A DNA stretch of 64,000 bases from Mesorhizobium sp. YM1C-6-2 (lineage in GTDB: Bacteria; Pseudomonadota; Alphaproteobacteria; Rhizobiales; Rhizobiaceae). The position numbers were made by a program, and so were the translations under genes. The notes below the pieces were generated by a model. That model saw nothing but the letters and a program-made list of their open reading frames with translations. It ran no database searches and was not told where the DNA came from. Location of the stretch: NCBI RefSeq assembly GCF_003666685.1, contig NZ_RCIZ01000010.1, forward strand, positions 1 through 64,000, read 5' to 3'. Each line of letters opens with the position of its first letter. Position 1 is the stretch's first letter. Positions 1-9,906 of this stretch are shown here, in pieces.

Positions 1-64
1 GGGACGGGTTCAAACATGGGTCACTTCTCAATGAAAATTACACGCTCCCCCGGGTCACTTCTCA
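1..64. mobile_element. Terminal end of an IS21-family-like insertion sequence (partial)
   Basis: A 13-base sequence, GGGTCACTTCTCA, occurs at 18-30 and again at 52-64, 34 bases apart. Read on the minus strand the outermost copy begins TGAGAAGTGACCC. IS21-family elements start with TG and carry such short multiple terminal repeats, so the element probably ends at 64 and extends left out of the window. No istA or istB coding sequence is visible here. Arsenite-pump sequence begins immediately at 65. Confidence 0.6.
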
Positions 65-1036
65 GCAGCAATCAACATGCTCACCCCGATCGTCCTCGCA
101 ATCCTCTTGCGTCTCGACTTCCCGCCAACGGCCGCGCTCGCGTTCACGGTCGGCTGCGGCTTCGTGGCAGACACCACCTCGCTTCCACTCGTCGTCTCAA
201 ACCTCGTGAACATCGTCACGGCGAACTTCTTCGGCATTTCCTTTGGCCGCTATGCTGCCGTCATGGTCCCGGTCAACTTTGTCTCCCTCGTCGCCACGCT
301 CCTCGTGCTCTGGGTCTGGTTTCGCAAGGACATACCTCAGACCTATTCCGCCAATGGATTGGAAGAACCACGCCACGCGATCCGTGACATGGCCGTTTTC
401 CGCACGGCCTTTCCCCTGCTCGGTCTCCTCCTCGTCGCCTATTTCGTAACGGGGCCGCTGGGCGTGCCGATCTCCTTCGTGACAGGGGCGGCCGCGTTTA
501 TCCTGCTGGCCGTTGCGGGCCGCTGGTTTTCCGTCGGAAGAGATGCGGTAGTACCACTTGGTAAAGTGCTGCGTGGCGCGCCCTGGCAAATCGTCCTCTT
601 TTCGATCGGCATGTATCTCGTTGTCTACGGGCTTGGGAATGCAGGCCTGACTGATCTCGCGGCGAGCGTTCTGCTCTGGCTGGCTGCGCAGGGAACATTC
701 GTTGCCACAATCGGCACCGGCTTCGTCGTCGCGGTGCTGGCCTCCGTCATGAACAACATGCCTGCCACCCTCGTTGGGGCGCTTGCCATCGATAGGGCCG
801 ACGTTCCGGCATTCACGCAGGAACTGATGGCCTATGCCAACATCGTCGGCAACGATCTCGGCCCGAAGTTTACGCCGATCGGGTCTCTTGCAACGCTGCT
901 CTGGCTTCACGTTCTTGCGGGAAAGGGACAGCGGATCACATGGGGGCAATACATGAAGGTCGGTCTGGTGCTGACCCCGCCAGTCCTTCTGGTCACGCTG
1001 ATTGCGCTTTGGGCCTGGCTACCCATCGTGTCGTAA
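65..1036 (+). pseudogene. arsB: Arsenite efflux permease ArsB, 5'-truncated by an IS
   Basis: This is an inner-membrane arsenite pump of the ArsB family. The readable frame begins at the IS boundary, with an ATG at 77, and runs as multiple hydrophobic segments. It contains the family region LTPIVLAILLRLDF, then PLVVSNLVNIVTANFF, the RKDIPQTY loop, and NNMPATLVGALAI. Near the C terminus it has IVGNDLGPKFTPIGSLATLLW. Full ArsB proteins are about 430 residues. Only about 320 are left, and the first hundred or so, including the first membrane helices, lie beyond the insertion sequence. It is probably non-functional. No other ars gene follows. Confidence 0.85.
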
Positions 1037-1443
1037 TGTCTGAATATGCAATCTGCGTCGGGTAAGCGGAGCGTCTTGTTCCGACCAATGGCGGCCCTTC
1101 GAATCCTATCAAAGGGCCATTATCAGGCATAAAGCAGCGTGCCACCGTAATCGCCTCGGCTGGCAGGCTGTTGCTTGTCATCCGTGGCGGATGCTGCCCT
1201 CGCTTCCTGATGGTCCCAAACCTACTCCCGATCGCGATGCGGGCGTGGTCGGTTGGTTGAGCGCCAACGCTTGGAACAGGGGTTCGAGATGCATCAAGAC
1301 CCTCAGAGCAGCGGCAGTTTTCGATTGACAAGATTTCCGGTGGCCGAAGATCCTTCCACCCAGTGGTCAACCCGAACGCATGTGAGGTAGCCAAGGCGCA
1401 CGGCCGCGATGCGGCTTATTGATCACCTGGAGGCTGCCAACGG
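1037..1443. other. Intergenic region with no recognisable gene
   Basis: The 407 bases between truncated arsB and the AttH-like gene carry an open frame on the minus strand (993-1394). Its translation has no recognisable domain and it overlaps arsB, so I do not call it. No clear promoter or terminator was seen. Confidence 0.4.
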
Positions 1444-2508
1444 TCATCGCGGTTCGTAGCCCGTCATCTCAAGATAGCCCTTGCCGGGGTGAGTGCCGGT
1501 CACCCGCACCGGACCTTCCCAATAGGGGATGCTGAGGCCCATCCAGGCCTGCGTATTGAGCGCGCCGACGGTGACGTCGAGCGCCCGGTCGGACAAGGCG
1601 AGCCGCCAGCGTGTCGGGACGTCGCGACCGTCCACCCGACTTGTTTCTAGCGGAGTGGCGACAAGATTGCCATCGCCATAAGATGTCGTGCTGCCGTCCG
1701 CCCCGATCCAGGTGGCCGAGGTGAAGCTGCCGCCGACAATGTCGCGCAGGCTGAAACCCATCAGCTTTTCGCCGGTGTCGAAAGAGAGTGAGAACCAGTC
1801 CCAGCCGGCCTGATCCTGCGCCAGCGGCTGCGACGACCATTCGCGATCGAGCCACGCGGTGCCGTGCACTGGCACCTCGCCTTCGGGCAGCGTGAGCGTA
1901 CCCTCGACCGCGAAGAAGGGCTGGGAATAGTAATAGCTCGCCTGTCCCTTCGCCGACTTCACCGAGTAGCCATGATCGCCGTGAAGAACGAGCGGGCCTT
2001 GGGCGTGCATTGCGATGTCGTAGGCGAAGTCCGTGCCGGTGGCGGTCAGCCGCAGCCTGTCGAAACTGTCACCCGCCATTTGCCAGTCGTCGATCCAGGC
2101 GGCGAAGGGCTCGGCCGTGACGCCCGCCTGGCCTGTGCCGCCGCGCGCGAAACGCTCCGTGGCCCGGTGGGTCAAGGCGCTGGTGACGGCGGCATGGCCA
2201 AACCATAGCTGCGGACTCTCCCATCCCTCGGCCTCGGCCGGCGCGAGCGCCGAACGGAACAGCGTCCATTGCAGGCCGTAGTCCGCGCCATCGGGCCCGG
2301 TAAGATTCGCGGTCAGGTACCACCACTCGATCCGGTAATCCGGATGGGAGCCATGATCGCGCGGAAATTGGAACTGCTTGCCCGCTTCCGGAACCGAAAA
2401 GCCCTCGGCGTCGGTGCCCAGCCCGGCAAAGCCCTGGGCAAAACCATTGCCGAAGCCCAACAACAGGACGATGAGCGCTACGGCGCAATGCCAGGCTCTA
2501 GCGTTCAT
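1444..2508 (-). CDS. AttH-like secreted lipocalin-like protein (CrtC-type hydratase fold)
   Basis: A 354-residue exported protein of the AttH / carotenoid 1,2-hydratase-like family. It starts with a signal peptide ending near FGNGFAQG. Family landmarks are RIEWWYLTANL near residue 45, a WFGHAAVT segment, GTAWLDREWSSQ and WDWFSLSFDTGEKLMGF, ending in GYLEMTGYEPR. The ATG at 2508 is chosen because the longer frame to 2739 lies inside the upstream permease. The start overlaps the permease stop by 11 bases, suggesting translational coupling. Function is inferred: an extracytoplasmic partner of the ABC transporter, perhaps binding or modifying a lipid. Biochemical activity is unknown. Confidence 0.85.
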   Translation of the reverse strand: MNARAWHCAVALIVLLLGFGNGFAQGFAGLGTDAEGFSVPEAGKQFQFPRDHGSHPDYRIEWWYLTANLTGPDGADYGLQWTLFRSALAPAEAEGWESPQLWFGHAAVTSALTHRATERFARGGTGQAGVTAEPFAAWIDDWQMAGDSFDRLRLTATGTDFAYDIAMHAQGPLVLHGDHGYSVKSAKGQASYYYSQPFFAVEGTLTLPEGEVPVHGTAWLDREWSSQPLAQDQAGWDWFSLSFDTGEKLMGFSLRDIVGGSFTSATWIGADGSTTSYGDGNLVATPLETSRVDGRDVPTRWRLALSDRALDVTVGALNTQAWMGLSIPYWEGPVRVTGTHPGKGYLEMTGYEPR

Positions 2509-4897
2509 TGGCGAAGATCCTGAGCAATGCTGTCGGCTCCATGCGGGCGAGCCGCCAGGCAGGCCACAGCGCCGCGAGGAGTGCTGCGGCAAGCGCAAAG
2601 AGCACCAAGCGGATATATTCGGCAGGAAACAGATACATCGGCAGACGCCAGCCGAACGCCTCGACATTGACGATGGCAAGCAGCACCCAGGCGAGCGCCA
2701 GGCCCAGCGGCAGGGCCAGCGCCGCCGTGACCCCGGCAAGCAGGACGGTACGCAGGATCTCCAGCCCGGCGAGCCGGCGCTGGGTCGTCCCCATCGCCCA
2801 GACGGGCGCCATCTGGGGCAGCCGCATCGCCGCCAGCGTGAGGAGACTCATCAGGATTGCGAAGGCCGCGACGGCCAGCGTCAGCACGTTCAGCGCCCCG
2901 GTCACCGAGAAGGTGCGCTCGAACACCGACATCGAGAACGCCTTGAGTGCCGCCTGGTCGACAACGCTGGCGGGCCGCAGCCCGATCTCGTCGACCAGAG
3001 CCCGGCGCAAGCCCTCCGGGTCGGAAGTGCGCACGCCGTAGCGGACGGGCACGATGTCGGGGAAGACCTGCCGAAACAGCGCCTCGCCGATGATGGCCTG
3101 GCCGCTCGGGTTTCCGTAGTCGCCGACCACGCCCGCGACCGGCAGCGACAGTTCGGGACCAAGCGCAAGCATGGCGCCGACCCGCAAGCCGGCGCGGCGG
3201 GAAAGCTGCTCGTTGACAACCACTGCCTTGCCCTCCTCGACCTCGTCCCATACCGCGGGAACCGCATCGAGGAAGCGCCAGTTCTCGCGGTAGGTATAGC
3301 CGACGCGTGCTCCGAAAATTTCCGCCGGAAGGCCGGCGAGCGTCGCGTCGACCGACATGACCGGCAGCAAGGCGTCGGCGCGCGCCGCAAGGAAGCGCTC
3401 CAGGCCCGCCCGGTCTGTGCCCGCATCCGCATTGACATAGAGTTCGGCCGACAGGCGCTGGTCGAGGAAACCGGTAAAGGTCAGGCGGAAGCTCGAGACC
3501 ATGGTGGAAACGCCGACATTGGCCGCCATCGCGAGAAGCAACGCCATCAGTGCAAGCCCGAGACCGGGCAGTTGCTGGCGTGTGTCGGCCCAGAACCATT
3601 GCGCCATGGCGCGGGCGGCCTGTCCTTCGCCAAGACGCAGGATCGCCGCCAGGCAAGATGGCAGCGCAAGTGCTGCCCCGAGCAGCAGGCAGGCAAGAAG
3701 TGCGAAGCCGGCAATCAACCCGTTGCCGGCGACAGCCAACGCGCCAGCCGCCGCGAGCAGCACGACAGCGACTGCGGCCTGCAGCTTGCGCGTCCGTCCC
3801 GAGGCCAGCGCCCAGGCGCGTCCGCCGGCGCTGGCCAGGACCGGCATTTGCGCCAGCCGCCACACCGCGCTGGCGGAAGCAAGCAATGCGCCGCCGAGCG
3901 CCATGGCCATGCCCGAAAGCCACCATGCCGGACGGATCTGCAGCGTGCCTGCGACGTCAGCGCCGTAAAGGCCTCGTATCGTTGCCGCGACGTCGGGCAT
4001 CAGCAGCGTTGCGATGAAATAGCCGAGCACGATGCCGAGCGCGCCGGCAAGCGTCGCCAGCGAGACAAGCTCCAGCACCATCAGGACGATCAGCCGGCGG
4101 AGCGGCACGCCGAGCGCCCGCAGCGTGCGGACCATGCTCCGTCGCTGCTCGAAGGCGAGGCCGATCGCGCCGTGGACGATAAAGATGCCGACGGCGAAGC
4201 TGAGGAAACCGAAGGCCGTGAGATTGAGGTGGAAACTGTCGGTCAGCCGACCAACATCGCTTGCGTCGTCCGCGCGCTGGAGCATGAGGTCCGGCGCGAT
4301 CGCGGCCAGCGGCAATTGGTGCAGAGGCTGGTCGGCCAGAACGATCAGGCGGCTGATGCGCCCGGTACGGTCAAGCAGCTTTTGCGCGACGCCGATGTCG
4401 GCGAGCACCGTGCCTGGCGCTACCGCCGTGTTGCGCAGCGCCGGGTTGGGCAGGTTCGCCACGAGCAGCGCTTCCGTTTCCGGGCCGGCGACCAGCGTGT
4501 GTGCGCGCAGGAAGTCCGCGAGGTCGGTGCGGTCCAGCGCTGCGCTTGCGGTCGAGCCGGGTGGCGCGGTCAGGGGATCGATCCCGACCAGCCTCACCAT
4601 CGTGTCGCCGACGCGCAGCCTTCCCTCCACCACCGGGCTGACCAGCCAGCCGGCGCGGCGCAGTTCCACGAAAAGCTCCTGCGCGATAAAACCCCCGTCG
4701 CGCGGCAGAAGCTGGTCAAACCGGCCCTCGGCGAGCGTGGCGGCAGCCGCATCGTAGCTGGCGCGCGCCTCGGCGTTGATCGCCTGCACCCCCGACCAAA
4801 GGGACGTCGCCAGCGCGAGGCCGATCACGAGAGTCAGCAGTTGGAGCCGGTTGCGCCGCCAGTGTGAAGCCAGCGCCGACAGGATCGCGCCCGTCAC
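2498..4897 (-). CDS. FtsX/MacB-type ABC transporter permease (AttF/AttG-like)
   Basis: A 799-residue membrane protein with two FtsX-type permease units. There is a membrane helix at residues 18-38, a large periplasmic domain, and a first block of helices at about 240-330. Further helices and a second extracytoplasmic domain follow, then the last helices at about 665-790. The pattern fits LolC/MacB-like permeases that move lipids or hydrophobic molecules across the envelope rather than import solutes. In agrobacterial att operons the permease function is split between AttF and AttG; here one chain covers both, which is an inference from length and layout. It overlaps the upstream ATPase stop by 4 bases. 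Confidence 0.85.
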   Translation of the reverse strand: MTGAILSALASHWRRNRLQLLTLVIGLALATSLWSGVQAINAEARASYDAAAATLAEGRFDQLLPRDGGFIAQELFVELRRAGWLVSPVVEGRLRVGDTMVRLVGIDPLTAPPGSTASAALDRTDLADFLRAHTLVAGPETEALLVANLPNPALRNTAVAPGTVLADIGVAQKLLDRTGRISRLIVLADQPLHQLPLAAIAPDLMLQRADDASDVGRLTDSFHLNLTAFGFLSFAVGIFIVHGAIGLAFEQRRSMVRTLRALGVPLRRLIVLMVLELVSLATLAGALGIVLGYFIATLLMPDVAATIRGLYGADVAGTLQIRPAWWLSGMAMALGGALLASASAVWRLAQMPVLASAGGRAWALASGRTRKLQAAVAVVLLAAAGALAVAGNGLIAGFALLACLLLGAALALPSCLAAILRLGEGQAARAMAQWFWADTRQQLPGLGLALMALLLAMAANVGVSTMVSSFRLTFTGFLDQRLSAELYVNADAGTDRAGLERFLAARADALLPVMSVDATLAGLPAEIFGARVGYTYRENWRFLDAVPAVWDEVEEGKAVVVNEQLSRRAGLRVGAMLALGPELSLPVAGVVGDYGNPSGQAIIGEALFRQVFPDIVPVRYGVRTSDPEGLRRALVDEIGLRPASVVDQAALKAFSMSVFERTFSVTGALNVLTLAVAAFAILMSLLTLAAMRLPQMAPVWAMGTTQRRLAGLEILRTVLLAGVTAALALPLGLALAWVLLAIVNVEAFGWRLPMYLFPAEYIRLVLFALAAALLAALWPAWRLARMEPTALLRIFANER

Positions 4898-5550
4898 GCG
4901 AGGCGACCCTGGCTGAGATGCGCCTGCCGCCCGAGCCGCGCTGCGAGGCGAGGGGAATGCGTGACCATCAGCAACGCCGCCCCCGTACTGGCCACGAGCG
5001 CCAGGAACTGCTCCATCACCTCATCCGCAGTCGCCTCATCGAGATTGCCGGTCGGCTCGTCGGCGAGGATCAGCTTCGGTCGCGCCGCCAGCGCGCGGGC
5101 GATCGCCACGCGCTGCTGCTGGCCGCCGGACAATTGCTCCGGGTATTTCCGTAACTGCGCCTCCAGCCCGAGCGCGCAGGCCAACCGTGAAAGCTCCGCG
5201 GGTTCCGCCATGCCGTTCAAACGCGCCTGGAAGGCGATGTTGGCGGCGACGTCCAGGGAGGGGATGAGGTTGAATTGCTGGAAGATGATGCCGACCGCGC
5301 TTCGTCTGAGAGCCGCGCGGCCGCGGTCGTCGAGCGCGGTGACCTCCTGCCCGTCGAGCAGGACGCGCCCGCCATTGGCGGCATCCAGCCCTGCCACCAG
5401 ATGCAGCAACGTGCTCTTGCCCGAGCCGGATTCGCCGGTCAGCGCCAGCGTCTCGCCGGCATCGAGCAAAAGCGATACGCCGCGCAGGACAGGAACCGGA
5501 CCTTCCGGCCCAGGATAGGATTTCTGCAAATCTTCGATCGAAAGCAACAT
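4894..5550 (-). CDS. ABC transporter ATP-binding protein, LolD/MacB type (AttE-like)
   Basis: A 218-residue ATPase, the usual length for LolD-like subunits. The Walker A motif GESGSGKST lies near residues 38-46, followed by the Q-loop IIFQQFNLIPSLDV, the signature [15 protein letters not shown], Walker B LILADEPTGNLDEAT, and the switch histidine in MVTHSPRLA. It is first in a three-gene operon with the permease and AttH-like protein, and its stop overlaps the permease start by 4 bases. It should energise the FtsX-type permease at the inner membrane. Confidence 0.92.
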   Translation of the reverse strand: MLLSIEDLQKSYPGPEGPVPVLRGVSLLLDAGETLALTGESGSGKSTLLHLVAGLDAANGGRVLLDGQEVTALDDRGRAALRRSAVGIIFQQFNLIPSLDVAANIAFQARLNGMAEPAELSRLACALGLEAQLRKYPEQLSGGQQQRVAIARALAARPKLILADEPTGNLDEATADEVMEQFLALVASTGAALLMVTHSPRLAARLGRQAHLSQGRLA

Positions 5551-5955
5551 GCACTACAGCTATCGTCTATGACGGAAGCGGGAAAGTCATGTGATGATGC
5601 GCGCTCCAGGCCGTGTTCCGTTCCGAAGCTGGATAAGCGGCAAAAGGTGGCGCGCCGATAAAAATCGGCGACGATAAGGCAGGAGCCGAATTGCCGTGTT
5701 CGCGGATATGCCGCAGGCGCAGAATCGTTCTCGCCGCTCGCTCGATAGGCCTACGTCATGTTGATGGCGCCGTGGTGAGGTCAGATCCTTGGCTCATCTC
5801 GCCGAGGGTCTTGGATCGGCGATGACGAAGAGCATGCCGATCCCGCCCAAAGACAACTGTCGATTCAGAACTTCGGCCGCGATGGCTACGGACTCGTTCT
5901 CGTCCAGCCGAGAACATGAACTCTCACTTTGCACGATCAAACAACGCGGCTAGCT
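5551..5955. other. Intergenic region, probable promoter of the att-like operon
   Basis: This 405-base stretch separates the start of the minus-strand ATPase gene from the 3' end of the universal stress protein gene. I see no supported gene, repeat or RNA. The part nearest 5551 must hold the att-like operon promoter. Confidence 0.4.
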
Positions 5956-6798
5956 CTAGTAAGCCATCATAAGAGGTACGGGGCATTTATCCAGAAGCGA
6001 GCGCGTCATCCCGCCCAAGACCGCTTGACGCAAACGCGAGTGGACGAACGCTCCCATGACCAGCAGTTCGACCTGCTCACTGGCAAGGAACAAACGCATC
6101 GCTTCGCCTTCGTCATCGCCCAGCTGGTTTGCGACCACGGCGATTTTCGTCGTGACACCATAAAGGGTCAGATAGTTGCTGAGTTCATCGGCTGATTTTA
6201 ATCCCTCCGAACCCTTTGTGTCGAGAACAGTGGCGATGTTGACCTGATCAGCCATCATCAGGAAATCGAGGCTGTCGCGAACCGCTCGGGCAGCTCTGGC
6301 ACTGCCATCCCAGGCGATCGCCACCTTTCCGATAGAACGGCGATCTGTCCCGGGAGTTATCAACACCGGCCGTCCGGTGTTGAAAATCGCATGTTCGATC
6401 GCCGGCCTGACCCAAGTATGCGACGGCTGGTCAGCTTGCAGAATTGTCAGATCATGAAGTCGCGCCATGGCAATGAAGCGCTGGTAGCGCCCGTCAAATG
6501 GCGAGTGGGCGTGTTCAATGGATACGCCGATACCTTTTTCGGATGCCAGTTGTCTAACTGTCTGCGTGGCGTGTGCAGATGCCTTTGCGAGTCGATCCGT
6601 TTCTTGCGCGATCCAGATCGAGGATGAACCAAGCGTTAGCGGGAATGGCTGCAACAAATCGGGAGCGAACACGTAAACTGTGAGTTTCGCCCGGTAAGCC
6701 AACGCCAGTTCCATCGCATCGGTCAGAGCGGCGGTCGAGGGGGCGACATCTGCACCGACGCCGACGAGCAAGCTTCGGAAACGACCGCTATCGCACAT
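5956..6798 (-). CDS. Universal stress protein with two Usp domains
   Basis: A 280-residue cytoplasmic protein with tandem UspA folds. The first runs from about SLLVGVGADVAPSTAALTDA to QADQPSHTWVRPAIEHAIF, the second from KVAIAWDGSARAARAVRDSL to the C terminus. The second domain has a recognisable nucleotide-binding end, VMGAFVHSRLRQAVLGGMTR followed by CPVPLMMAY. The first lacks a clear copy. The ATG is preceded by GGAGGA. Such proteins commonly sit with low-oxygen or stress genes; here cytochrome c and phosphoketolase genes follow. Confidence 0.88.
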   Translation of the reverse strand: MCDSGRFRSLLVGVGADVAPSTAALTDAMELALAYRAKLTVYVFAPDLLQPFPLTLGSSSIWIAQETDRLAKASAHATQTVRQLASEKGIGVSIEHAHSPFDGRYQRFIAMARLHDLTILQADQPSHTWVRPAIEHAIFNTGRPVLITPGTDRRSIGKVAIAWDGSARAARAVRDSLDFLMMADQVNIATVLDTKGSEGLKSADELSNYLTLYGVTTKIAVVANQLGDDEGEAMRLFLASEQVELLVMGAFVHSRLRQAVLGGMTRSLLDKCPVPLMMAY

Positions 6799-6864
6799 AT
6801 GCGAATCCTCCGCGACTCTCGTTGTGCTCCACCCTCATCGCAGCCTTGCGATCCGGGTCATGAT

Positions 6865-7188
6865 CTAATCATTGAGGCTGCTAATATAGTCAAGGATTGC
6901 GCCGATCTGGCCGGGTGTCGCTACGAACTCTGGCATGTCAGGGTGTCCAGTAGATATGCCTTCGGCAAAGGCTTCCTCAAGCGCATCGATAGGATAACGC
7001 TGTGAAAGCGTCCGGAAGGGTGGCGCATCCGCATGATCGCTCTTGCTTGTTCGATCGATCGCATGACAGCGCGCGCAGTTCAACTCCACCAAAGCCTTTC
7101 CCTCTGCAATGCCGTCGGTTTGGGCGGACGCTGAATCGAGAGCCATTAGCATCGCCAACCAAGCCATTCCGACCATCGTTCTGGACAT
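6865..7188 (-). CDS. Small periplasmic class I c-type cytochrome
   Basis: A 107-residue protein. A signal peptide (WLAMLMALDSASAQT) leads into a heme-binding CARCH motif at about residues 38-42. A likely distal methionine ligand lies in TGHPDMPEF near residue 87, and the last helix is QIGAILDYISSL. It is an electron carrier in the periplasm; its partner is not visible. It stands between a stress protein gene and the phosphoketolase gene, 66 bases upstream of the former on the same strand. Confidence 0.88.
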   Translation of the reverse strand: MSRTMVGMAWLAMLMALDSASAQTDGIAEGKALVELNCARCHAIDRTSKSDHADAPPFRTLSQRYPIDALEEAFAEGISTGHPDMPEFVATPGQIGAILDYISSLND

Positions 7189-7488
7189 GGGGTCGTTTCC
7201 TCCCTGTCGGTAGCTGTTTCACTCTGATACCATGGAGGGTAGCGCCTGGCGAACAGACGCACACGTCTAATTTCGATTAACTCTTGGCTTTGCAATACTC
7301 GGTAGCACTAATCTGATCTGTTACGCCGAGACTTGATGGGTGATTGACGGCATGGGGCCAAAAGTGGCCGACCGTGGCGAGTCCCATAGGGTGTTCGGGG
7401 CAGCTGAGGCGGTACCGGTCCATCATGACCGGCTGGCGAGACCATCGACGACCGGTTTGTCGCAGGGATCTGGATTACGGAGCTTAGA
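7189..7488. other. Divergent promoter region of cytochrome c and phosphoketolase
   Basis: About 300 bases separate the divergent starts of the cytochrome c gene (minus) and xfp (plus), so two promoters must lie here. I could not identify a convincing operator such as an FNR/FixK box. Confidence 0.4.
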
Positions 7489-9876
7489 ATGGCGGAACTG
7501 GATGACACGCAACTGGGTTTGATGGACCGCTACTGGCGCGCGGCCAACTACGTGTCGGTCGGCCAGATATATCTCATGGACAATCCTCTGCTGCGTCAGC
7601 CGTTGAAGGCGGAACACGTGAAGCCGCGGCTTCTCGGTCACTGGGGCACGACGCCCGGGCTCAACTTCATCTATGTGCATCTGAACCGGGTCATCAGGGA
7701 ACGCGACACAGACATCCTCTACATCTGCGGCCCCGGCCACGGCGGGCCTGCAATGGTCGCCAACACCTACCTCGAGGGCTCGTACAGCGAGACCTATCCT
7801 GAGATAACGCAAGACGAAGAAGGATTGAGGAAACTCTTCCGGCAGTTCTCGTTCCCGGGCGGCGTGCCCAGCCACGTCGCCCCGGAGACGCCCGGTTCCA
7901 TTCACGAGGGCGGTGAACTCGGCTACGCGCTTGTCCATGCCTTCGGTGCCGCGTTTGACAACCCCGCCCTCACAGTCGCCTGCGTCGTCGGCGACGGGGA
8001 AGCCGAGACAGGTCCGCTGGCGGCCGCCTGGCATTCCAACAAGTTTCTGAATCCGAAGGTTGATGGCGCGGTCCTGCCGATCCTGCATCTTAATGGCTAC
8101 AAAATCGCCAATCCCACCCTTTTGGCGCGCATGTCGGACGCGGAACTCCGCGATCTTTTCAGGGGCTACGGCTACGAGCCGCTCTTCGTCGAGGGGCATG
8201 AGCCGATACCGATGCACCGCGCCATGGCGGCGTCAATGGACTTGGCCATGGACAGAATTCAGGACATTCAGCGAGAGGCGCGAACGGAAGGCTGGTCGGG
8301 CGAGCGCCCGCGCTGGCCGATGATCATCCTGCGCAGCCCGAAAGGTTGGACTGGACCGAAGGAGGTCGACGGCAAAAAGGTGGCGGACTTCTGGCGCTCG
8401 CATCAGGTCCCCGTTTCCAATGCTCGCGGCGATGCCACCCACCGCGAGATCCTCGAAGAGTGGCTGCGCAGCTATCGGCCGGAGGAGTTGTTCGACGTAA
8501 AAGGCCGCTTCCGGCCGGAGATCGCTTCCCTGGCGCCCGAAGGCGCAAAACGCATGGGCGCGCTGCCCCATGCCAATGGCGGGATGCTGAAGAAGGACCT
8601 CATCCTGCCGGACTGGAAGAGCCTCGCGCTCGACGTCGGGCAACCGGGCGAAACGATCGCCGAGGCGACCCGCTTGATGGGAGCTTATCTGCGTGAGGTC
8701 ATACGCCTCAACGCCGAGGCAAGGAATTTCCGCCTCATGGGTCCAGATGAGACCGCCTCGAACAGGCTCGACGCCGTCTTCGAAGTGACGGACCGGGTCT
8801 GGATGGAGAAAATTGAACCTTACGATACCCACCTCGCGCGCGAAGGCCGGGTAATGGAGGTTCTGTCAGAGCATCTTTGCCAAGGGTGGCTGGAAGGTTA
8901 CTTGCTGACCGGGCGGCATGGCGTGTTCTCCTGCTACGAGGCCTTCATCCACATCGTGGATTCTATGGTCAATCAGCATGCCAAATGGCTCAAGGTTTCT
9001 GCGGAATTACCGTGGCGCAAGCCGATCGCCTCTCTCAACTATCTCCTGACCTCGCATGTCTGGCGGCAAGACCACAACGGCTTCAGCCACCAGGATCCGG
9101 GCTTCGCCGACTTCGTCGCCAACAAGAAGGCCGACACCGTCCGCCTTTATTTTCCGCCGGATGCCAACACGCTGCTCTGGGTCACCGACCACTGCCTGAG
9201 GACCTGGAATCGGATCAACGTGATCACGGCTGGCAAACAGCCTCAGCCGCAGTGGCTGACTGCCGAAGGGGCGGAACGCCATTGCGAGGCGGGCGCCGGG
9301 ATTTGGGAGTGGGCCTGCACATGCCCGGCTGACGAGGAGCCCGACGTGGTGATGGCCTGCTGCGGCGACGTGCCGACAGTGGAAACGCTGGCTGCCGTCG
9401 ACCTGCTGCGCCGCGAGCTACCCGATCTCCGGATCAGGGTGGTCAACGTTGTAGACCTGATGACGCTGCAATCTCACACGACCCATCCGCACGGGTTCAC
9501 CGACGATGAATTCGACGCTCTCTTCACGAAGGACAGGCCCGTCATCTTCGCCTACCACGGCTATCCCTATCTCATTCACCGTCTGACCTATAAGCGGACC
9601 AACCACGACAATTTCCATGTCCATGGCTTCCAGGAGGAAGGCACGACCACCACGCCCTTCGACATGGCGGTCATGAACCGGATCGACCGTTTCCACCTGG
9701 CAATGGCGGCTGTCAGACGCCTGCCGGATCTAGGCGAGCCTGGCGAACGAATGAGGGACATGTGCAGGCTTTTCCTCGAGGAGCACGCTCACTATATCCG
9801 CGAATACGGCGAGGACATGCCCCAGGTCCAGAAATGGAGCTGGCCCTACAAGACTGCTGCAGAGGCCGGAGACTGA
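7489..9876 (+). CDS. xfp: Xylulose-5-phosphate/fructose-6-phosphate phosphoketolase
   Basis: A 795-residue thiamine-diphosphate enzyme that splits xylulose 5-phosphate (and often fructose 6-phosphate) with phosphate to acetyl phosphate plus glyceraldehyde 3-phosphate (or erythrose 4-phosphate). Family signatures include [39 protein letters not shown] and the ThDP-binding [19 protein letters not shown] near residue 167. The C-terminal part has [13 protein letters not shown] and HQDPGF. Length is normal for the family. It faces an acetate kinase-PduL fusion gene 30 bases downstream, so both routes out of acetyl phosphate are encoded next to the enzyme that makes it. Confidence 0.95.
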   Translation: MAELDDTQLGLMDRYWRAANYVSVGQIYLMDNPLLRQPLKAEHVKPRLLGHWGTTPGLNFIYVHLNRVIRERDTDILYICGPGHGGPAMVANTYLEGSYSETYPEITQDEEGLRKLFRQFSFPGGVPSHVAPETPGSIHEGGELGYALVHAFGAAFDNPALTVACVVGDGEAETGPLAAAWHSNKFLNPKVDGAVLPILHLNGYKIANPTLLARMSDAELRDLFRGYGYEPLFVEGHEPIPMHRAMAASMDLAMDRIQDIQREARTEGWSGERPRWPMIILRSPKGWTGPKEVDGKKVADFWRSHQVPVSNARGDATHREILEEWLRSYRPEELFDVKGRFRPEIASLAPEGAKRMGALPHANGGMLKKDLILPDWKSLALDVGQPGETIAEATRLMGAYLREVIRLNAEARNFRLMGPDETASNRLDAVFEVTDRVWMEKIEPYDTHLAREGRVMEVLSEHLCQGWLEGYLLTGRHGVFSCYEAFIHIVDSMVNQHAKWLKVSAELPWRKPIASLNYLLTSHVWRQDHNGFSHQDPGFADFVANKKADTVRLYFPPDANTLLWVTDHCLRTWNRINVITAGKQPQPQWLTAEGAERHCEAGAGIWEWACTCPADEEPDVVMACCGDVPTVETLAAVDLLRRELPDLRIRVVNVVDLMTLQSHTTHPHGFTDDEFDALFTKDRPVIFAYHGYPYLIHRLTYKRTNHDNFHVHGFQEEGTTTTPFDMAVMNRIDRFHLAMAAVRRLPDLGEPGERMRDMCRLFLEEHAHYIREYGEDMPQVQKWSWPYKTAAEAGD

Positions 9877-9906
9877 TAGCCTGACTGGCGACGGCCATGG
9901 CATACT

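Noticed and set aside
993-1394. Minus-strand frame of 133 codons between arsB and the AttH-like gene.
   Set aside because: It overlaps arsB, has no recognisable domain and lacks a ribosome-binding site.
2378-4867. Long plus-strand open frame of about 830 codons opposite the FtsX-type permease gene.
   Set aside because: It mirrors a real gene in GC-rich DNA, its product is a low-complexity Arg/Gln/Gly-rich chain with no domain, and the opposite strand has clear permease homology.
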